A DNA stretch of 64,000 nucleotides from Streptomyces sp. PR69 (GCF_026420845.1 NZ_JAOWCB010000011.1:124001-188000); one strand, 5' to 3'; positions 40,464 to 49,746 are shown, counted from the stretch's first letter. Made by a program: numbers and translations. The notes: generated from the sequence alone by a model not told the origin.

Positions 40464-42059
40464 GTGGACCCGGTGATCATCGTCGGGGCCGGTCCCGTCG
40501 GACTCACCCTCTCCCTTGCGCTCGCCCGCCAGGCGGTGCCGTCCGTCGTGCTCGACGAGGGCCCGCCCGTGGACGAGCCGCGCCCCGCCCGTACGGCGGT
40601 GCTGCGCCCGGACATGGCCGCGCTGGTGGAACGCCTCGGTTGTACGACACTCCGTGACGAGGGGGGCCGCTGGGCCGGGTGGCGGCTGCTGCGGCGCGGC
40701 CAGACGGTGCGCAGCGTGCCCCTCGGGGACGGGGTCACCCCGGCCCCGCTGCATATCCCTCAGCACGCCCTGACACGGGGGCTGCGCGGCGCGGCCGCGT
40801 CCCATCAGCTGATCCGTCTGGTCCCCGAAAGCCGACTGGACTCGCTGGAACAGGACGACGCGGGCGTCACCGTGCACACCCGCGGGTCGCAGGACGCGTG
40901 GTGGCGCGGCAGCCATGTCGTGGGCTGCGACGGGGCGCGCTCCACCGTGCGCAAGCTCCTCGGCATCCGCTTCCCCGGCCGGACCGCGGTGGAACGGCAT
41001 GCCGTGGCCGCGCTGCGCACCGAACTGCCGTGGCCAGGCGAAGCGTTGCTGCACCGCCGGCCGCCATGGCGCTCGGGCGGCGAGGAGATCACGGCCCGGC
41101 CCCTTCCGGACGGGGTCTGGCGGCTGGACTGGCTGCTGCCGCCGCGCGGGGAACTGGTCACCCCCGACGCGCTGGTGGCGCGGGTGAGGGACACCCTGGC
41201 GGGCTGGTGCGGCGAGACCCCGCCGTACGACCTTCTCGACACCGGAGTGCACACCCTGCACCACCGGCTCGCACGGCGCTGGCGGGTGGGGCGGGCGTTC
41301 CTCGCGGGGGACGCGGCGCATCTGCTGGGGGCGGTCGGCGCCCACGGCCTGGACGAGGGGCTGCGGGACGCCGACAACCTCGCATGGAAGCTGGCGCAGT
41401 GCCGCCACCACGGCACCTCGGAGACGCTGCTCGACAGCTACCAGGCGGAGCGGCGGGCCGCGGTGGCGGCCCGGCTGCGAGCCGCCGACCAGTGGCTGAC
41501 GGTACTGCGGGGCGGCGGGGGGCTGCGGGGCCGTGTGCCGGGCGCGGCGCGGGCGCATGACTCCCTGCTGGGCGAGGCGCATCTGGGGCGGGGGCCGCTC
41601 GGTGCGCCGTCCGTCCATACGCACTCCCCTCTCGCGCCCGAGTACGCCTCTTCCCAGACGGCCGTCGGCACGGAGACGGGTGCTCCGGTGGACGACGTAC
41701 GGGTCACCGCACCCGACGGCAGCACCGCCCGCCTGTGGGACCGGCTGGGGCACGGCCGGCTGCTGGTGGTGCTCGTCGCTCCGGGCACGGGTGTCTGGGA
41801 CCGGCGGCACTGGGTCTCCGCGGGCGTGATGCCACGGCTGGCGGCGGCGGTGGCGGCGCTGCCGATGCGGGCGGAGCTGCTGGTGACGGAGAGCTATCCC
41901 GGTGCGTCGGCGCACACGGTGCTCCTGGTGCGGCCGGACGGCCATCTGGCCGCCGCGTTTGCCGGTGTGCGGCCTGCGGAGCTGTACGCCGCGGCCGACG
42001 CCGTGCGCGGCGGCGCGCCTGCCGCGGCGCGTACGGACCGCACGGCGGACGTCACCTGA
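40464..42059 (+). CDS. FAD-dependent aromatic-type monooxygenase
   Basis: 531 residues. The start chosen is GTG 40464 with CGGGAGCCGCGCC upstream; the open frame upstream has no start with a ribosome site. Group A flavin hydroxylase (FAD_binding_3): IIVGAGPVGLTLSLALA nucleotide-binding motif at the N-terminus, the DG motif VVGCDGARSTVRKLLG, and the GD motif AFLAGDAAHLLGAVGAHGLDEGLRDADNLAWKLA. The last ~150 residues resemble the thioredoxin-like C-terminal domain (RLLVVLVAPGTGVWDRR...HTVLLVRPDGHLAAAFA). These enzymes hydroxylate phenolic rings, often in antibiotic tailoring or aromatic catabolism; substrate unknown here. It is not of the N-hydroxylating siderophore type. Confidence 0.88.
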   Translation: MDPVIIVGAGPVGLTLSLALARQAVPSVVLDEGPPVDEPRPARTAVLRPDMAALVERLGCTTLRDEGGRWAGWRLLRRGQTVRSVPLGDGVTPAPLHIPQHALTRGLRGAAASHQLIRLVPESRLDSLEQDDAGVTVHTRGSQDAWWRGSHVVGCDGARSTVRKLLGIRFPGRTAVERHAVAALRTELPWPGEALLHRRPPWRSGGEEITARPLPDGVWRLDWLLPPRGELVTPDALVARVRDTLAGWCGETPPYDLLDTGVHTLHHRLARRWRVGRAFLAGDAAHLLGAVGAHGLDEGLRDADNLAWKLAQCRHHGTSETLLDSYQAERRAAVAARLRAADQWLTVLRGGGGLRGRVPGAARAHDSLLGEAHLGRGPLGAPSVHTHSPLAPEYASSQTAVGTETGAPVDDVRVTAPDGSTARLWDRLGHGRLLVVLVAPGTGVWDRRHWVSAGVMPRLAAAVAALPMRAELLVTESYPGASAHTVLLVRPDGHLAAAFAGVRPAELYAAADAVRGGAPAAARTDRTADVT

Positions 42060-42067
42060 CGGGGTGT

Positions 42068-42115
42068 GGGGCGCCTCCCTCTGCGCCCCGAGCAGGTGGG
42101 GGACCTCCCACCCCG
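42068..42115. terminator. Double hairpin between convergent genes
   Basis: GGGGCGC...GCGCCCC (42068-42074 with 42083-42089) followed by GGTGGG...CCCACC around 42095-42112. They lie between the stops of the FAD monooxygenase and XRE regulator genes and probably terminate both. Confidence 0.6.
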
Positions 42116-42124
42116 CAACCTGGC

Positions 42125-43252
42125 TCAGGCCGCAAGGCTGGCAGCTGTTTCTCCGCACAAGGCCCGCAGTCGGGCAGGGGCCCCGGAGGCCGCGTCGGCA
42201 GTTTTCAGGGCTTCTCGCAGCAGGTGTCGGTTCCTGCCTGAGCTGATCTGGCCGAGGAGCGTTGTGATCTTCTGTAGCTCTTCCTCGGCGTCGGCCCACG
42301 CCTTGGCTGTCGCGTAGCCGCGCAGGAGTCCGATGCGGTAGAGCATGACCCCCCGAGGTGTGGCCTGCGGAAGAACGGATCGGAGCTTGCGGACCGCCGC
42401 TTCGGGGTTTCCAAGACTCAGCAGCGCGTGTCCGGCGTGGCCTGTGACCTCGCAATGGTTGACCCACCATGTCCACTCGGGGTCACGGGGATGCAGGGAC
42501 TCCTCCAGCCCACCGTGCGCCGCGTCAAGATCCGCCAGCGCGCGGGTGCGGTCTCCTGCTTGGGCCTGGGCCCTGCCACGTCTCATGCGCGCCAAGAGCG
42601 CTACGCGCGGTGGGATACGGCGCTCAGACAACAGCTCCTCTGCGATGCGCCGCGTCCCGCCCGGTCGGCTGAGTTCTGTGTCGAGCATGGCGAGCATATC
42701 GAGGGCGAACCACTGCCTGGGCCGGTCGCCGGCATGCCTGGCGAGCATGTGTGCTTCGAGAAATGCCCGGCGGGCGGCATCCCAGTCACCAGCGTCGAAG
42801 AGGAGCCATCCGGCGACTTGGGCGGCCTCGGAGACGGCCGACAGATAGCGTCGCTGAGCCCTGTCCGGAATCGCTCCAGAGTCGAGTTTGCTCTGCGCGG
42901 ATCGCCAGACCTGGACGGCGGCGGGAGCAGCTGTGTCTCCGCCGTACCGGTCGGCGTGTACGAGCAGGTACGCAGCGCTTTCCTGCATGCGCGCGATGTC
43001 TGAGGCCGGGCCGGGGGGCTTGCCGTCTGGGCGGGCGGGCGGCGTCATGCGCTCGGCGAGTGCCGCCAATTCCCCTTCCGCTTGCAGTAGTTTGTCGAGC
43101 CCGGCGGCCAACTGCGCTGAGGGGTGCTGACGGCCGTTGACGACGCGGGACAGATAGGCGACGTCGTATCTCAGAGCACGGGCAGCGCCGCGCAGGCTCA
43201 TTCCCCTGTCTGCGAGCAGTGCGCGGAGCCGGATCCCGAAATCGGCGGTCAT
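42125..43252 (-). CDS. XRE-family regulator with TPR-like C-terminal domain
   Basis: 375 residues from ATG 43252 (CAGGGGGCACACG upstream). The N-terminal HTH (residues ~5-60: RLRALLADRGMSLRGAARALRYDVAYLSRVVNGRQHPS) is a lambda-repressor-like DNA-binding domain. The remaining ~300 residues are helical repeats (WLLFDAGDWDAARRAFLEAHMLA, ALADLDAAHGGLEESL, HALLSLGNPEAAVRKLR), i.e. a TPR-like sensor as in RRNPP-type or Streptomyces XRE-TPR regulators, which often respond to small molecules or peptides. It is divergent from three overlapping small ORFs, and a palindrome lies in the shared 156-bp region. Confidence 0.85.
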   Translation of the reverse strand: MTADFGIRLRALLADRGMSLRGAARALRYDVAYLSRVVNGRQHPSAQLAAGLDKLLQAEGELAALAERMTPPARPDGKPPGPASDIARMQESAAYLLVHADRYGGDTAAPAAVQVWRSAQSKLDSGAIPDRAQRRYLSAVSEAAQVAGWLLFDAGDWDAARRAFLEAHMLARHAGDRPRQWFALDMLAMLDTELSRPGGTRRIAEELLSERRIPPRVALLARMRRGRAQAQAGDRTRALADLDAAHGGLEESLHPRDPEWTWWVNHCEVTGHAGHALLSLGNPEAAVRKLRSVLPQATPRGVMLYRIGLLRGYATAKAWADAEEELQKITTLLGQISSGRNRHLLREALKTADAASGAPARLRALCGETAASLAA

Positions 43253-43266
43253 CGTGTGCCCCCTGG

Positions 43267-43307
43267 TGTTGACCGTCGTCTCCAGAGTAGCCGTCAACGG
43301 CTGTCAA
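43267..43307. promoter_or_regulatory. Candidate operator between XRE gene and small ORFs
   Basis: AGCCGT-CA-ACGGCT (43289-43302) is a 6-bp perfect dyad. It is flanked by further GTTGAC/GTCAAC elements at ~43268 and ~43302-43307, giving three GTCAAC-type half-sites in 40 bp, one of which (TTGACA on the minus strand) could be a -35. A plausible XRE autoregulatory site. Confidence 0.55.
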
Positions 43308-43408
43308 CTCCCTTTGCGCACGCCCAGCGGCAAGGATGACGGGGACACAAGGACCCCGGCGGCCTGGCAGGGCCCCGGGGCATGGCCAACCTGAGAGAGC
43401 AGGTCGAC

Positions 43409-43603
43409 ATGACTGACCCTATCCGTGTGCTCGTCGTGCGGGCGAGACTGCTAGGTCGGCCCCGCGTCGACGGCCGACATCATGCCCGTCCCGCCGTTCT
43501 GGCGTACCGGCCCGTGGCCTACAGTCCGGCCGCGCTGACGGCTGCCGCGGACTTGGGCCTCGGCCCTGACGTGCACGCGGTCGGCGCGGAGGGTGTTCGA
43601 TGA
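43409..43603 (+). CDS. Small hypothetical protein (64 aa)
   Basis: Starts at ATG 43409 (GAGAGAGCAGGTCGAC upstream): MTDPIRVLVVRARLLGRPRV. The first part looks like a short beta strand followed by a basic stretch; the C-terminal half is Ala/Leu-rich. No family recognised. Its stop overlaps the next start (ATGA at 43600-43603), so the two are translationally coupled. First of three small ORFs divergent from the XRE-TPR regulator. Confidence 0.5.
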   Translation: MTDPIRVLVVRARLLGRPRVDGRHHARPAVLAYRPVAYSPAALTAAADLGLGPDVHAVGAEGVR

Positions 43604-43944
43604 CTGACTCCCCTGAGTCGCCTGCGGCGGAGGCGTGTGAGGTGTGCGGGGCGACCGCGGGCCCGCTGGCCGCTGTGACGACAGATACGGCGCGCGGTGG
43701 GTGGCACCGGGCGGTGTGCCAGTCGTGCGCGGCGGGCGGTGTCGGCAGGGTGCCGATGCGGATGTGCGTGCGGTGCAGCTCGCTGACGTCATGTCCCGTG
43801 GTCGTCTCCGAGGTGCACGCAGGGTCCGGGCCCGGCTTCAACGTGTACGCGTGCCCCGAGTGCGCGCCGTCGTTCCCGGCCCTGCCCGATGCGCTGGAGC
43901 TGCTGACGACAGGGCGGCGCGAGCGGGCGGAGGGCGAGCGGTGA
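43600..43944 (+). CDS. Small Cys-rich (zinc-ribbon-like) protein
   Basis: 114 residues starting at ATG 43600 inside the previous stop. Contains four CxxC pairs (CEVCG, CQSC, CVRC, CPEC) plus an extra Cys (LTSCP), arranged like two zinc ribbons, with intervening beta-type segments (VSEVHAGSGPGFNVYAC). The charged tail TTGRRERAEGER ends the protein. No known family. The next ORF starts at GTG 43941 and overlaps its stop by four bases. Possible nucleic-acid or protein-binding role; inference only. Confidence 0.65.
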   Translation: MTDSPESPAAEACEVCGATAGPLAAVTTDTARGGWHRAVCQSCAAGGVGRVPMRMCVRCSSLTSCPVVVSEVHAGSGPGFNVYACPECAPSFPALPDALELLTTGRRERAEGER

Positions 43945-44240
43945 GCGCCCGCCGGTCAGTCGTCCAAGTACGGGCGGACGCGGAGCGTTCGGGCCGGTCT
44001 GGTGAGTGCGAGATGGGCGAGCACTCTTTCTGCCACCCGCAGGACGTCTACGCCAGCGGCACCCCGCGACCCGGTGAGCGGCCGGTGTTCACGCTCCGGT
44101 GCGCGTGCGCCTGTCACAAGCCCCCGCCGCCGGACGGCGACAGGCGTCAGAGCGCGTCCGGCTCCGGAAGGTCGTCCAGTGACTCCCCCTCCGCTTCGAG
44201 TGCCTGGCGGACCACCCGGAGGGCCAGGCCCTCCGGGTAG
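43941..44240 (+). CDS. Small Cys/His-containing protein, overlaps recX 3' end
   Basis: 99 residues from GTG 43941, overlapping the previous stop (GTGA). The middle has CEMGEHSFCHPQDV and TLRCACACHKPPPPDGD, Cys/His positions that could bind zinc. The C-terminal ~30 residues (Ser/Arg-rich) lie antisense to the recX 3' end for 94 bp, and this part may be fortuitous. Coupling to two upstream ORFs and the non-random Cys/His pattern argue for a real gene; the overlap argues caution. Confidence 0.45.
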   Translation: MSARRSVVQVRADAERSGRSGECEMGEHSFCHPQDVYASGTPRPGERPVFTLRCACACHKPPPPDGDRRQSASGSGRSSSDSPSASSAWRTTRRARPSG

Positions 44241-44719
44241 CCCTTGCGGGCGAGCATGCCGGCGAGGCGGCGGACGCGGCGGTCGCGGTCGAGGCCGCGG
44301 GTGGCGGGGAGTCTGCGGGCGACGAGCTCGCGGGCTCGTTCCTCCTCCTGCTCCGAGTCGAGCTGTCCGACCGCCTCGTCGATCAGCGCGGAGTCCACGC
44401 CCTTGGTCCGCAGCTCCCGGGCGAGGGCGCGTCTGGCCAGCCCCCGCCCATGGTGCCGGGACTCCACCCAGGCGTCCGCGAACGCCGCGTCATTGATCAG
44501 GCCGACGTCCTCGAAGCGGGAGAGGACCTCCTCGGCCACCTCTTCGGGGATCTCCCGCTTGCGCAGCGCGTCCGCGAGCTGTTTGCGGGTGCGCGGGGTG
44601 CCGGTGAGCAGGCGCAGGCAGATCGCCCGCGCCCGCTCCGCCGGGTCCTGGGGTGACAGCTCCTTCTCGGCCCTCGACGAGTCGGCGCTGTCACCCGGCC
44701 ATTCGGTTCGCCGGGGCAT
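44147..44719 (-). CDS. recX: Recombination regulator RecX
   Basis: 190 residues. Modulates RecA filament growth and coprotease activity. Three-helix tandem repeats of the family are visible: RARAICLRLLTGTPRTRKQLADALRKREIPEEVAEEVLSRFEDVGLINDAAFADAWVESR as the first unit, then GLARRALARELRTKGVDSALIDEAV and DRRVRRLAGMLARKGYPEGLALRVV, paraphrased here by their order. ATG 44719 lies 3 bp after the recA stop, so it is cotranscribed with recA under the same SOS control. Its 3' end is overlapped by a convergent small ORF. Confidence 0.95.
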   Translation of the reverse strand: MPRRTEWPGDSADSSRAEKELSPQDPAERARAICLRLLTGTPRTRKQLADALRKREIPEEVAEEVLSRFEDVGLINDAAFADAWVESRHHGRGLARRALARELRTKGVDSALIDEAVGQLDSEQEEERARELVARRLPATRGLDRDRRVRRLAGMLARKGYPEGLALRVVRQALEAEGESLDDLPEPDAL

Positions 44720-44722
44720 GCG

Positions 44723-45856
<1,134 letters not shown>

Positions 45857-45973
45857 GGGTTCCACCCGGTTTGCTTGAGTCGATCGCTTCACGTCAAAGA
45901 CGCTAACCCCTGCCACTGACAATGGGCCCCGACGCCTTCCAGCCTGTGGACAACCGCGGCCGGAATCCCATAA

Positions 45974-45999
45974 GAATGGATGTTCGATTTTGGTGTCAA
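45974..45999 (-). promoter_or_regulatory. recA promoter with LexA (SOS) box
   Basis: Read on the minus strand: TTGACA (-35, 45994-45999) is followed 8 bases later by the operator CGAACATCCATTC (45974-45986), i.e. GAAC-N4-ATTC, one mismatch from the GAAC-N4-GTTC consensus. The operator occupies the spacer between -35 and the expected -10, about 120 bp before the recA start. Confidence 0.82.
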
Positions 46000-46062
46000 G
46001 CGCGCCACACGGGCCCGCGCGGCGCGCTCTTCACACTCCTGCCGACCGGGCGGCGGCTCGCG

Positions 46063-47724
46063 TCAGCGGCGCAGCGCCCGCCGCGCCCGTGCGAGCATCC
46101 TGCGGCCGGGAACCCGCTGCCGGCGCCCCTGCACCCTGGCGTCGTCCGTCACGTCGTACCGCTTGACGTACGCCCCCAGGAACGCCTGGAGCGTGGCCAC
46201 CGCGGGGATGGCGATCAGCGCGCCCACCGCACCCAGCAGCGCCGTGCCCGCCACCACCGAGCCGAAGGCGACCGCCGGGTGGATGTCCACGGTCTTGGCG
46301 GTGAGCTTGGGCTGCAGCACATAGTTCTCGAACTGCTGGTAGACCACGACGAAGCCGAGCACCCACAGCGAGTACCAGGGGTCGACCGGGAAGGCGATCA
46401 GCATCGGCAGCGCGCCTGCCAGGTAGGTGCCGATGGTGGGGATGAACTGCGAGACCAGGCCCACCCAGACCGCGAGCGCCGGCGCGTACGGCACTTCGAG
46501 GATCTCCAGCAGGATGTAGTGCGCGACCCCGGAGATCAGCGCCATCAGCCCGCGGGAGTAGAGATAGCCGCCCGTCTTGTCGACCGCGATCTCCCAGGCG
46601 CGCAGCACCTCCGCCTGCCTGCTCGGCGGCAGCACGGAGCACAGGGCGCGCCGCAGGCGGGGCCCGTCGGCCGCGAAGTAGAACGAGAACAGGAAGATCG
46701 TCAGCAGCTTGAACAGCCCGCCGAGCACGGTGGCGGAGACGTCGAGCACGCCGCTGGCGCTGTCCTCGACGTACTTGCGCAGCCAGTCGGAGCGCAACAG
46801 GCTGTCCTGCACCTCCACCCGGGAGAGCTCGGTGTGGAAGGTCTGGTTGATCCAGTTGATCACGTCGTCGAGATAGCGGGGGAAGCGCTCGACCATCTCG
46901 ACGATCTGCCCGGCCAGCATCGAGCCGAGCAGCACCACAAAGCCGATCCCGGCGACCAGCACGCCCAGGAACACCAGGAACGTGGCGAGTCCGCGCCGCA
47001 TGCCCCGCTCCGCCATCCGCCCGACCGCTGGCTCGACGGCCAGCGCCAAGAAGAAGGCGATGAGGATATTGACGAGCAGCCCGATGAGCTGGTGGAAGGC
47101 CCAGCTGCCGAGCTGGAAGCAGGCGTAGAGGGCGAGGGCGAGGACCATCGCGCGCGGCAGCCAGCGCGGCATCCGGACGGGGCCCGCCGCCCCGGTGGCG
47201 GAGGCGGGCGGCGGCGGGGGCGGCTGCGCCGGCGCGTGCCCCTGGGCGGGCACCGAGGCCCGTGCGCCCATGGACGCGGCCGCGCCCGGCGCGCCAGATG
47301 CGGTGCCGTCCGCCCCGGCGGGCTGCCCGGCCACGGCTGAGCCGCCTACGGCGGGGGGTGTACGTCGCTCGTCGCGGCCGGGGACCCCGGCGCGCGCAAC
47401 CGGGTCGAGGGGACCGCCCGCCGCGGAGGACGCATCCGTGCCGTCGGGGCCGGGCGCACCCCCGTCACCGGAACCGCCGGACCCCGCGAACGCGCCGCGG
47501 ACGTCGGCCGCCCCGGTCGCGGCGGCGGACGCACCCCGGCCGTCGGCGGCGGACGCACCCCGGTCGGCGAGACCGCCGGATCCGGCGGGTGCGCCGCCGT
47601 CGTCCGGGGCCGTGGCGCCTGCGGATGCGGCGATCAGGCCGGGTGGGGCGTCGGCGCTCGCCCGGCTCCTCCGCCGAGCGTCGTCGGCGGGGCTGTTCTG
47701 TGCGGTTTCGTCGGTCGCGGCCAC
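46063..47724 (-). CDS. AI-2E family transporter (permease)
   Basis: 553 residues from GTG 47724. The first ~190 residues are a low-complexity Gly/Ala/Asp/Pro region with repeats (RGASAADGRGASAA), then an Ala/Pro linker. The membrane part has about eight helices, starting MVLALALYACFQLGSWAFH, with the family segments NILIAFFLALAVEPAV and FTVE-like loop ERFPRYLDDVINWINQ. The conserved C-terminal core is LVSQFIPTIGTYLAGALPMLIAF...FVVVYQQFENYVLQPKLTAKTVDIHPAVAF. The family includes the E. coli AI-2 exporter TqsA and Na/H antiporters, so substrate cannot be inferred. It sits upstream of recA in the opposite reading order (both minus). Confidence 0.88.
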   Translation of the reverse strand: MAATDETAQNSPADDARRRSRASADAPPGLIAASAGATAPDDGGAPAGSGGLADRGASAADGRGASAAATGAADVRGAFAGSGGSGDGGAPGPDGTDASSAAGGPLDPVARAGVPGRDERRTPPAVGGSAVAGQPAGADGTASGAPGAAASMGARASVPAQGHAPAQPPPPPPASATGAAGPVRMPRWLPRAMVLALALYACFQLGSWAFHQLIGLLVNILIAFFLALAVEPAVGRMAERGMRRGLATFLVFLGVLVAGIGFVVLLGSMLAGQIVEMVERFPRYLDDVINWINQTFHTELSRVEVQDSLLRSDWLRKYVEDSASGVLDVSATVLGGLFKLLTIFLFSFYFAADGPRLRRALCSVLPPSRQAEVLRAWEIAVDKTGGYLYSRGLMALISGVAHYILLEILEVPYAPALAVWVGLVSQFIPTIGTYLAGALPMLIAFPVDPWYSLWVLGFVVVYQQFENYVLQPKLTAKTVDIHPAVAFGSVVAGTALLGAVGALIAIPAVATLQAFLGAYVKRYDVTDDARVQGRRQRVPGRRMLARARRALRR

Positions 47725-47782
47725 CCGGCAAGTGTCACCTACGGTCCGGGCGATCCCCCGCCCGGACCGTGTCGCATGCGTC

Positions 47783-47977
47783 TCATCGCTTGTCAGCGGG
47801 GACGCCGACGGCGGCGCAGACGCCGTGCCAGACGTCCTTCGCCTCCCACCCGGCGGCCAGCGCCTCGTTCACCGTGCGACCGCCCAGCTCGGACATCACA
47901 TGGTCGCGCGCGAACGTGTCGGCATATGCCGTGCCGAAGTGCTCGGCCATCCTCTCCCAGAAAGTCGTCAACCGCAT
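47783..47977 (-). CDS. DUF3046 family protein
   Basis: 64 residues: MRLTTFWERMAEHFGTAYAD...TVNEALAAGWEAKDVWHGVCAA. This small all-helical protein is encoded beside recA/recX in most actinobacteria (DUF3046). Function unknown; the association suggests a DNA-repair link but no activity is described that I know of. ATG 47977 starts just before a divergent gene at 48057, so the promoter lies in the 79-bp gap. Confidence 0.9.
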   Translation of the reverse strand: MRLTTFWERMAEHFGTAYADTFARDHVMSELGGRTVNEALAAGWEAKDVWHGVCAAVGVPADKR

Positions 47978-48056
47978 GACGCCAGTATCCCGCCCCTGAG
48001 AGTGCAGCCGTGTCCGTCCGCCTTGTCCTGCGCTCTTTTCGCCCTACGGTCAGAGC

Positions 48057-48992
48057 ATGGCCGGAACCGGAGCACACCCCGCGACCCCGCCCGCGTCCCC
48101 CCTCGCCCGTGCCGAGCGCTTCATCTGGCTCACGGCCCGGGTGCTGGAACAGCGGAGGTTCGCATATCACTTCCTGGGCGGCGACTCGGAAGCCGTGGAG
48201 ACCGCCCTCTCCGCCTATCTCAACGAGGACGGGGGCTACGGCCACGCCCTCGAACCGGATCTGCGCGGCCCGGTGAGCCAGCCGCTGCACACCGCGCACG
48301 CGTTGCGCATCCTGGACTCCATCGGCCGCTGCGGCGGGCTGCGCGCGGAGCGCATCTGCCGCTATCTCACCGAGGTGTCCACGCACGAGGGCGCGCTGCC
48401 CGCCGTCCACCCCTCCCAGCGCCGGTATCCGGCCGCGCCGTTCATCCCCGTGGTCGACTGCCCGCCGAGCGAGCTGCTCGCCACCGGCCCGGTCGTGGGC
48501 CTGCTGCACCGCAACCAGGTGTGGCACGCATGGCTGTTCCGTGCGACCGACTTCTGCTGGGCCGCGGTCGACGCGCTGGACAAGTCCCATCCGTACGAGG
48601 TCCAGGCGGCGGTGGCCTTCCTGGACGGCGCTCCCGACCGGTCACGCGCCGAGGCCGCGGCCGACCGGCTCGGGCGGCTGGTGCGGGAGCAGCGGCTGGT
48701 GGCGCTGGACCCTCAGCGGCTGGACGATTACCCGGTGGCGCCCGGCTACGCGCCCGGCGAGCACCACTTCGCGTACGACTACGCCCGGACGCCGGAGTCG
48801 CTTGCGCGCCGCTGGTTCACGGACGAGGAGATCGCGGACGCGCTGGACCATCTGGCGGGGCGGCAGCTGGACGACGGAGGCTGGCCGATCACCTGGCGGG
48901 AATGGGCGCCCAGCACATCCCTGGAGTCCCGCCCCATCGTGACGATCGAGGCGCTGCGCACCCTGCGGGCGCACGGCCGCGCCATCGGCTGA
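48057..48992 (+). CDS. Alpha/alpha-toroid-like protein (prenyltransferase/squalene cyclase repeat type)
   Basis: 311 residues. Contains repeat-like segments of the QW type: LNEDGGYGHALEPDLRG near the N-terminus and RQLDDGGWPITWREW near the C-terminus, with paired helices in between (SQPLHTAHALRILDSIG, WHAWLFRATDFCWAAVDAL). That suggests an alpha/alpha-toroid as in terpene cyclases and protein prenyltransferases. No DxDD or DxDDTA catalytic motif is seen, so enzymatic activity is unproven. It is soluble, with no signal peptide. It stands alone, divergent from DUF3046. Confidence 0.7.
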   Translation: MAGTGAHPATPPASPLARAERFIWLTARVLEQRRFAYHFLGGDSEAVETALSAYLNEDGGYGHALEPDLRGPVSQPLHTAHALRILDSIGRCGGLRAERICRYLTEVSTHEGALPAVHPSQRRYPAAPFIPVVDCPPSELLATGPVVGLLHRNQVWHAWLFRATDFCWAAVDALDKSHPYEVQAAVAFLDGAPDRSRAEAAADRLGRLVREQRLVALDPQRLDDYPVAPGYAPGEHHFAYDYARTPESLARRWFTDEEIADALDHLAGRQLDDGGWPITWREWAPSTSLESRPIVTIEALRTLRAHGRAIG

Positions 48993-49437
48993 CCTGTCCC
49001 GGCTGTACCGGAGTGGTCCGGACCGCGGGCCGAACCGCGGGCCGAACCGCGGCCCCCGGGGAGGGGTGGCTCCTCCGTCCGCCGAATCCGCCCCTCCCCC
49101 GGGTGCGCCGCGACACGGTATGGCATTCAGCCGGCCGTCGCTGCGGCGGCGAGTACGGCGGCGGCTGGCGTACGACTGTCGGCGCGCGCGGCCGTAACCA
49201 GCTGCCCCTCCCCGATGCACGCCGGGCACTCGCCCAGCATGCGGTACGCGTTACGTGCCGCCAGGCGCACCACCGGCCCTGTGGCGCAACGGCGAACGAC
49301 CGGTCGGCATGCGCAGGGGCCCGGCACGCCCGCCGGCCGCGGGCCGTACGCCGAGCAGCGCGACGCATGCCCTGGGGGCACGCCTCCAGAGGGCCGGCGG
49401 CCGTACGACGCGGCGCGCGCCCGGCGGCGGCGCGGTA
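48993..49437. other. Spacer between convergent genes, with short direct repeats
   Basis: 445 bases. A 12-bp unit ACCGCGGGCCGA is repeated in tandem at ~49022-49050 (two full copies and a partial one). A minus-strand frame ending at 49127 contains ECPACIGEGQL and could start at GTG 49273 (48 residues), but its ribosome site is weak and I do not call it a gene. No strong terminator was seen. Confidence 0.45.
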
Positions 49438-49746
49438 TCAGCCGACGAGTGCTCGTGCTCCGGCGGTGACCGCCACCGCCGCGCCGACCACCACCAGGAA
49501 GGGTGCGCGCAGGGCGAGCGCAACGGCGGCGGCCCCGACGCCCGCGGCTCTGGCGTCCAGGGCGAGCGAGCCGCCGGTGCTGAACGTCTGCTGCGCCGTG
49601 AGCGCGGCCAGCAGGGCGACGGGCAGCAGCGCGGCGAGCCGCTGCACCGAGGGACGCTCCAGGGCGTGGGCCGGCACGAGGAGCCCGGCGAGCTTGACGA
49701 GGTAGCAGCCGACGGCGGTGGCCCCGATCGCGATCCAGACGCTCAC
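49438..49746 (-). CDS. azlD: Branched-chain amino acid exporter subunit AzlD
   Basis: 102 residues, almost wholly hydrophobic with three to four helices (IAIGATAVGCYLVKLAGLLV, LLPVALLAALTAQQTF, FLVVVGAAVAVTAGARALV). AzlD is the small partner of AzlC in export of branched-chain amino acids or their analogs such as azaleucine. Its ATG overlaps the azlC stop (ATGA), as in most such pairs. Last gene of the AraC-azlC-azlD unit. Confidence 0.88.
   Translation of the reverse strand: MSVWIAIGATAVGCYLVKLAGLLVPAHALERPSVQRLAALLPVALLAALTAQQTFSTGGSLALDARAAGVGAAAVALALRAPFLVVVGAAVAVTAGARALVG

Noticed and set aside
40464..42059. Flavin monooxygenase as the missing siderophore N-hydroxylase
   Set aside because: Its motifs (DG motif and GDAAH...DAxNLAWKL) are those of aromatic hydroxylases, not of the NADPH-type ornithine/diamine N-hydroxylases, and it is 20 kb away.
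49127..49273. 48-residue minus-strand ORF with ECPACIGEGQL
   Set aside because: Weak ribosome site, GTG-GTG start ambiguity and no recognised family; kept only as a note in the spacer entry.
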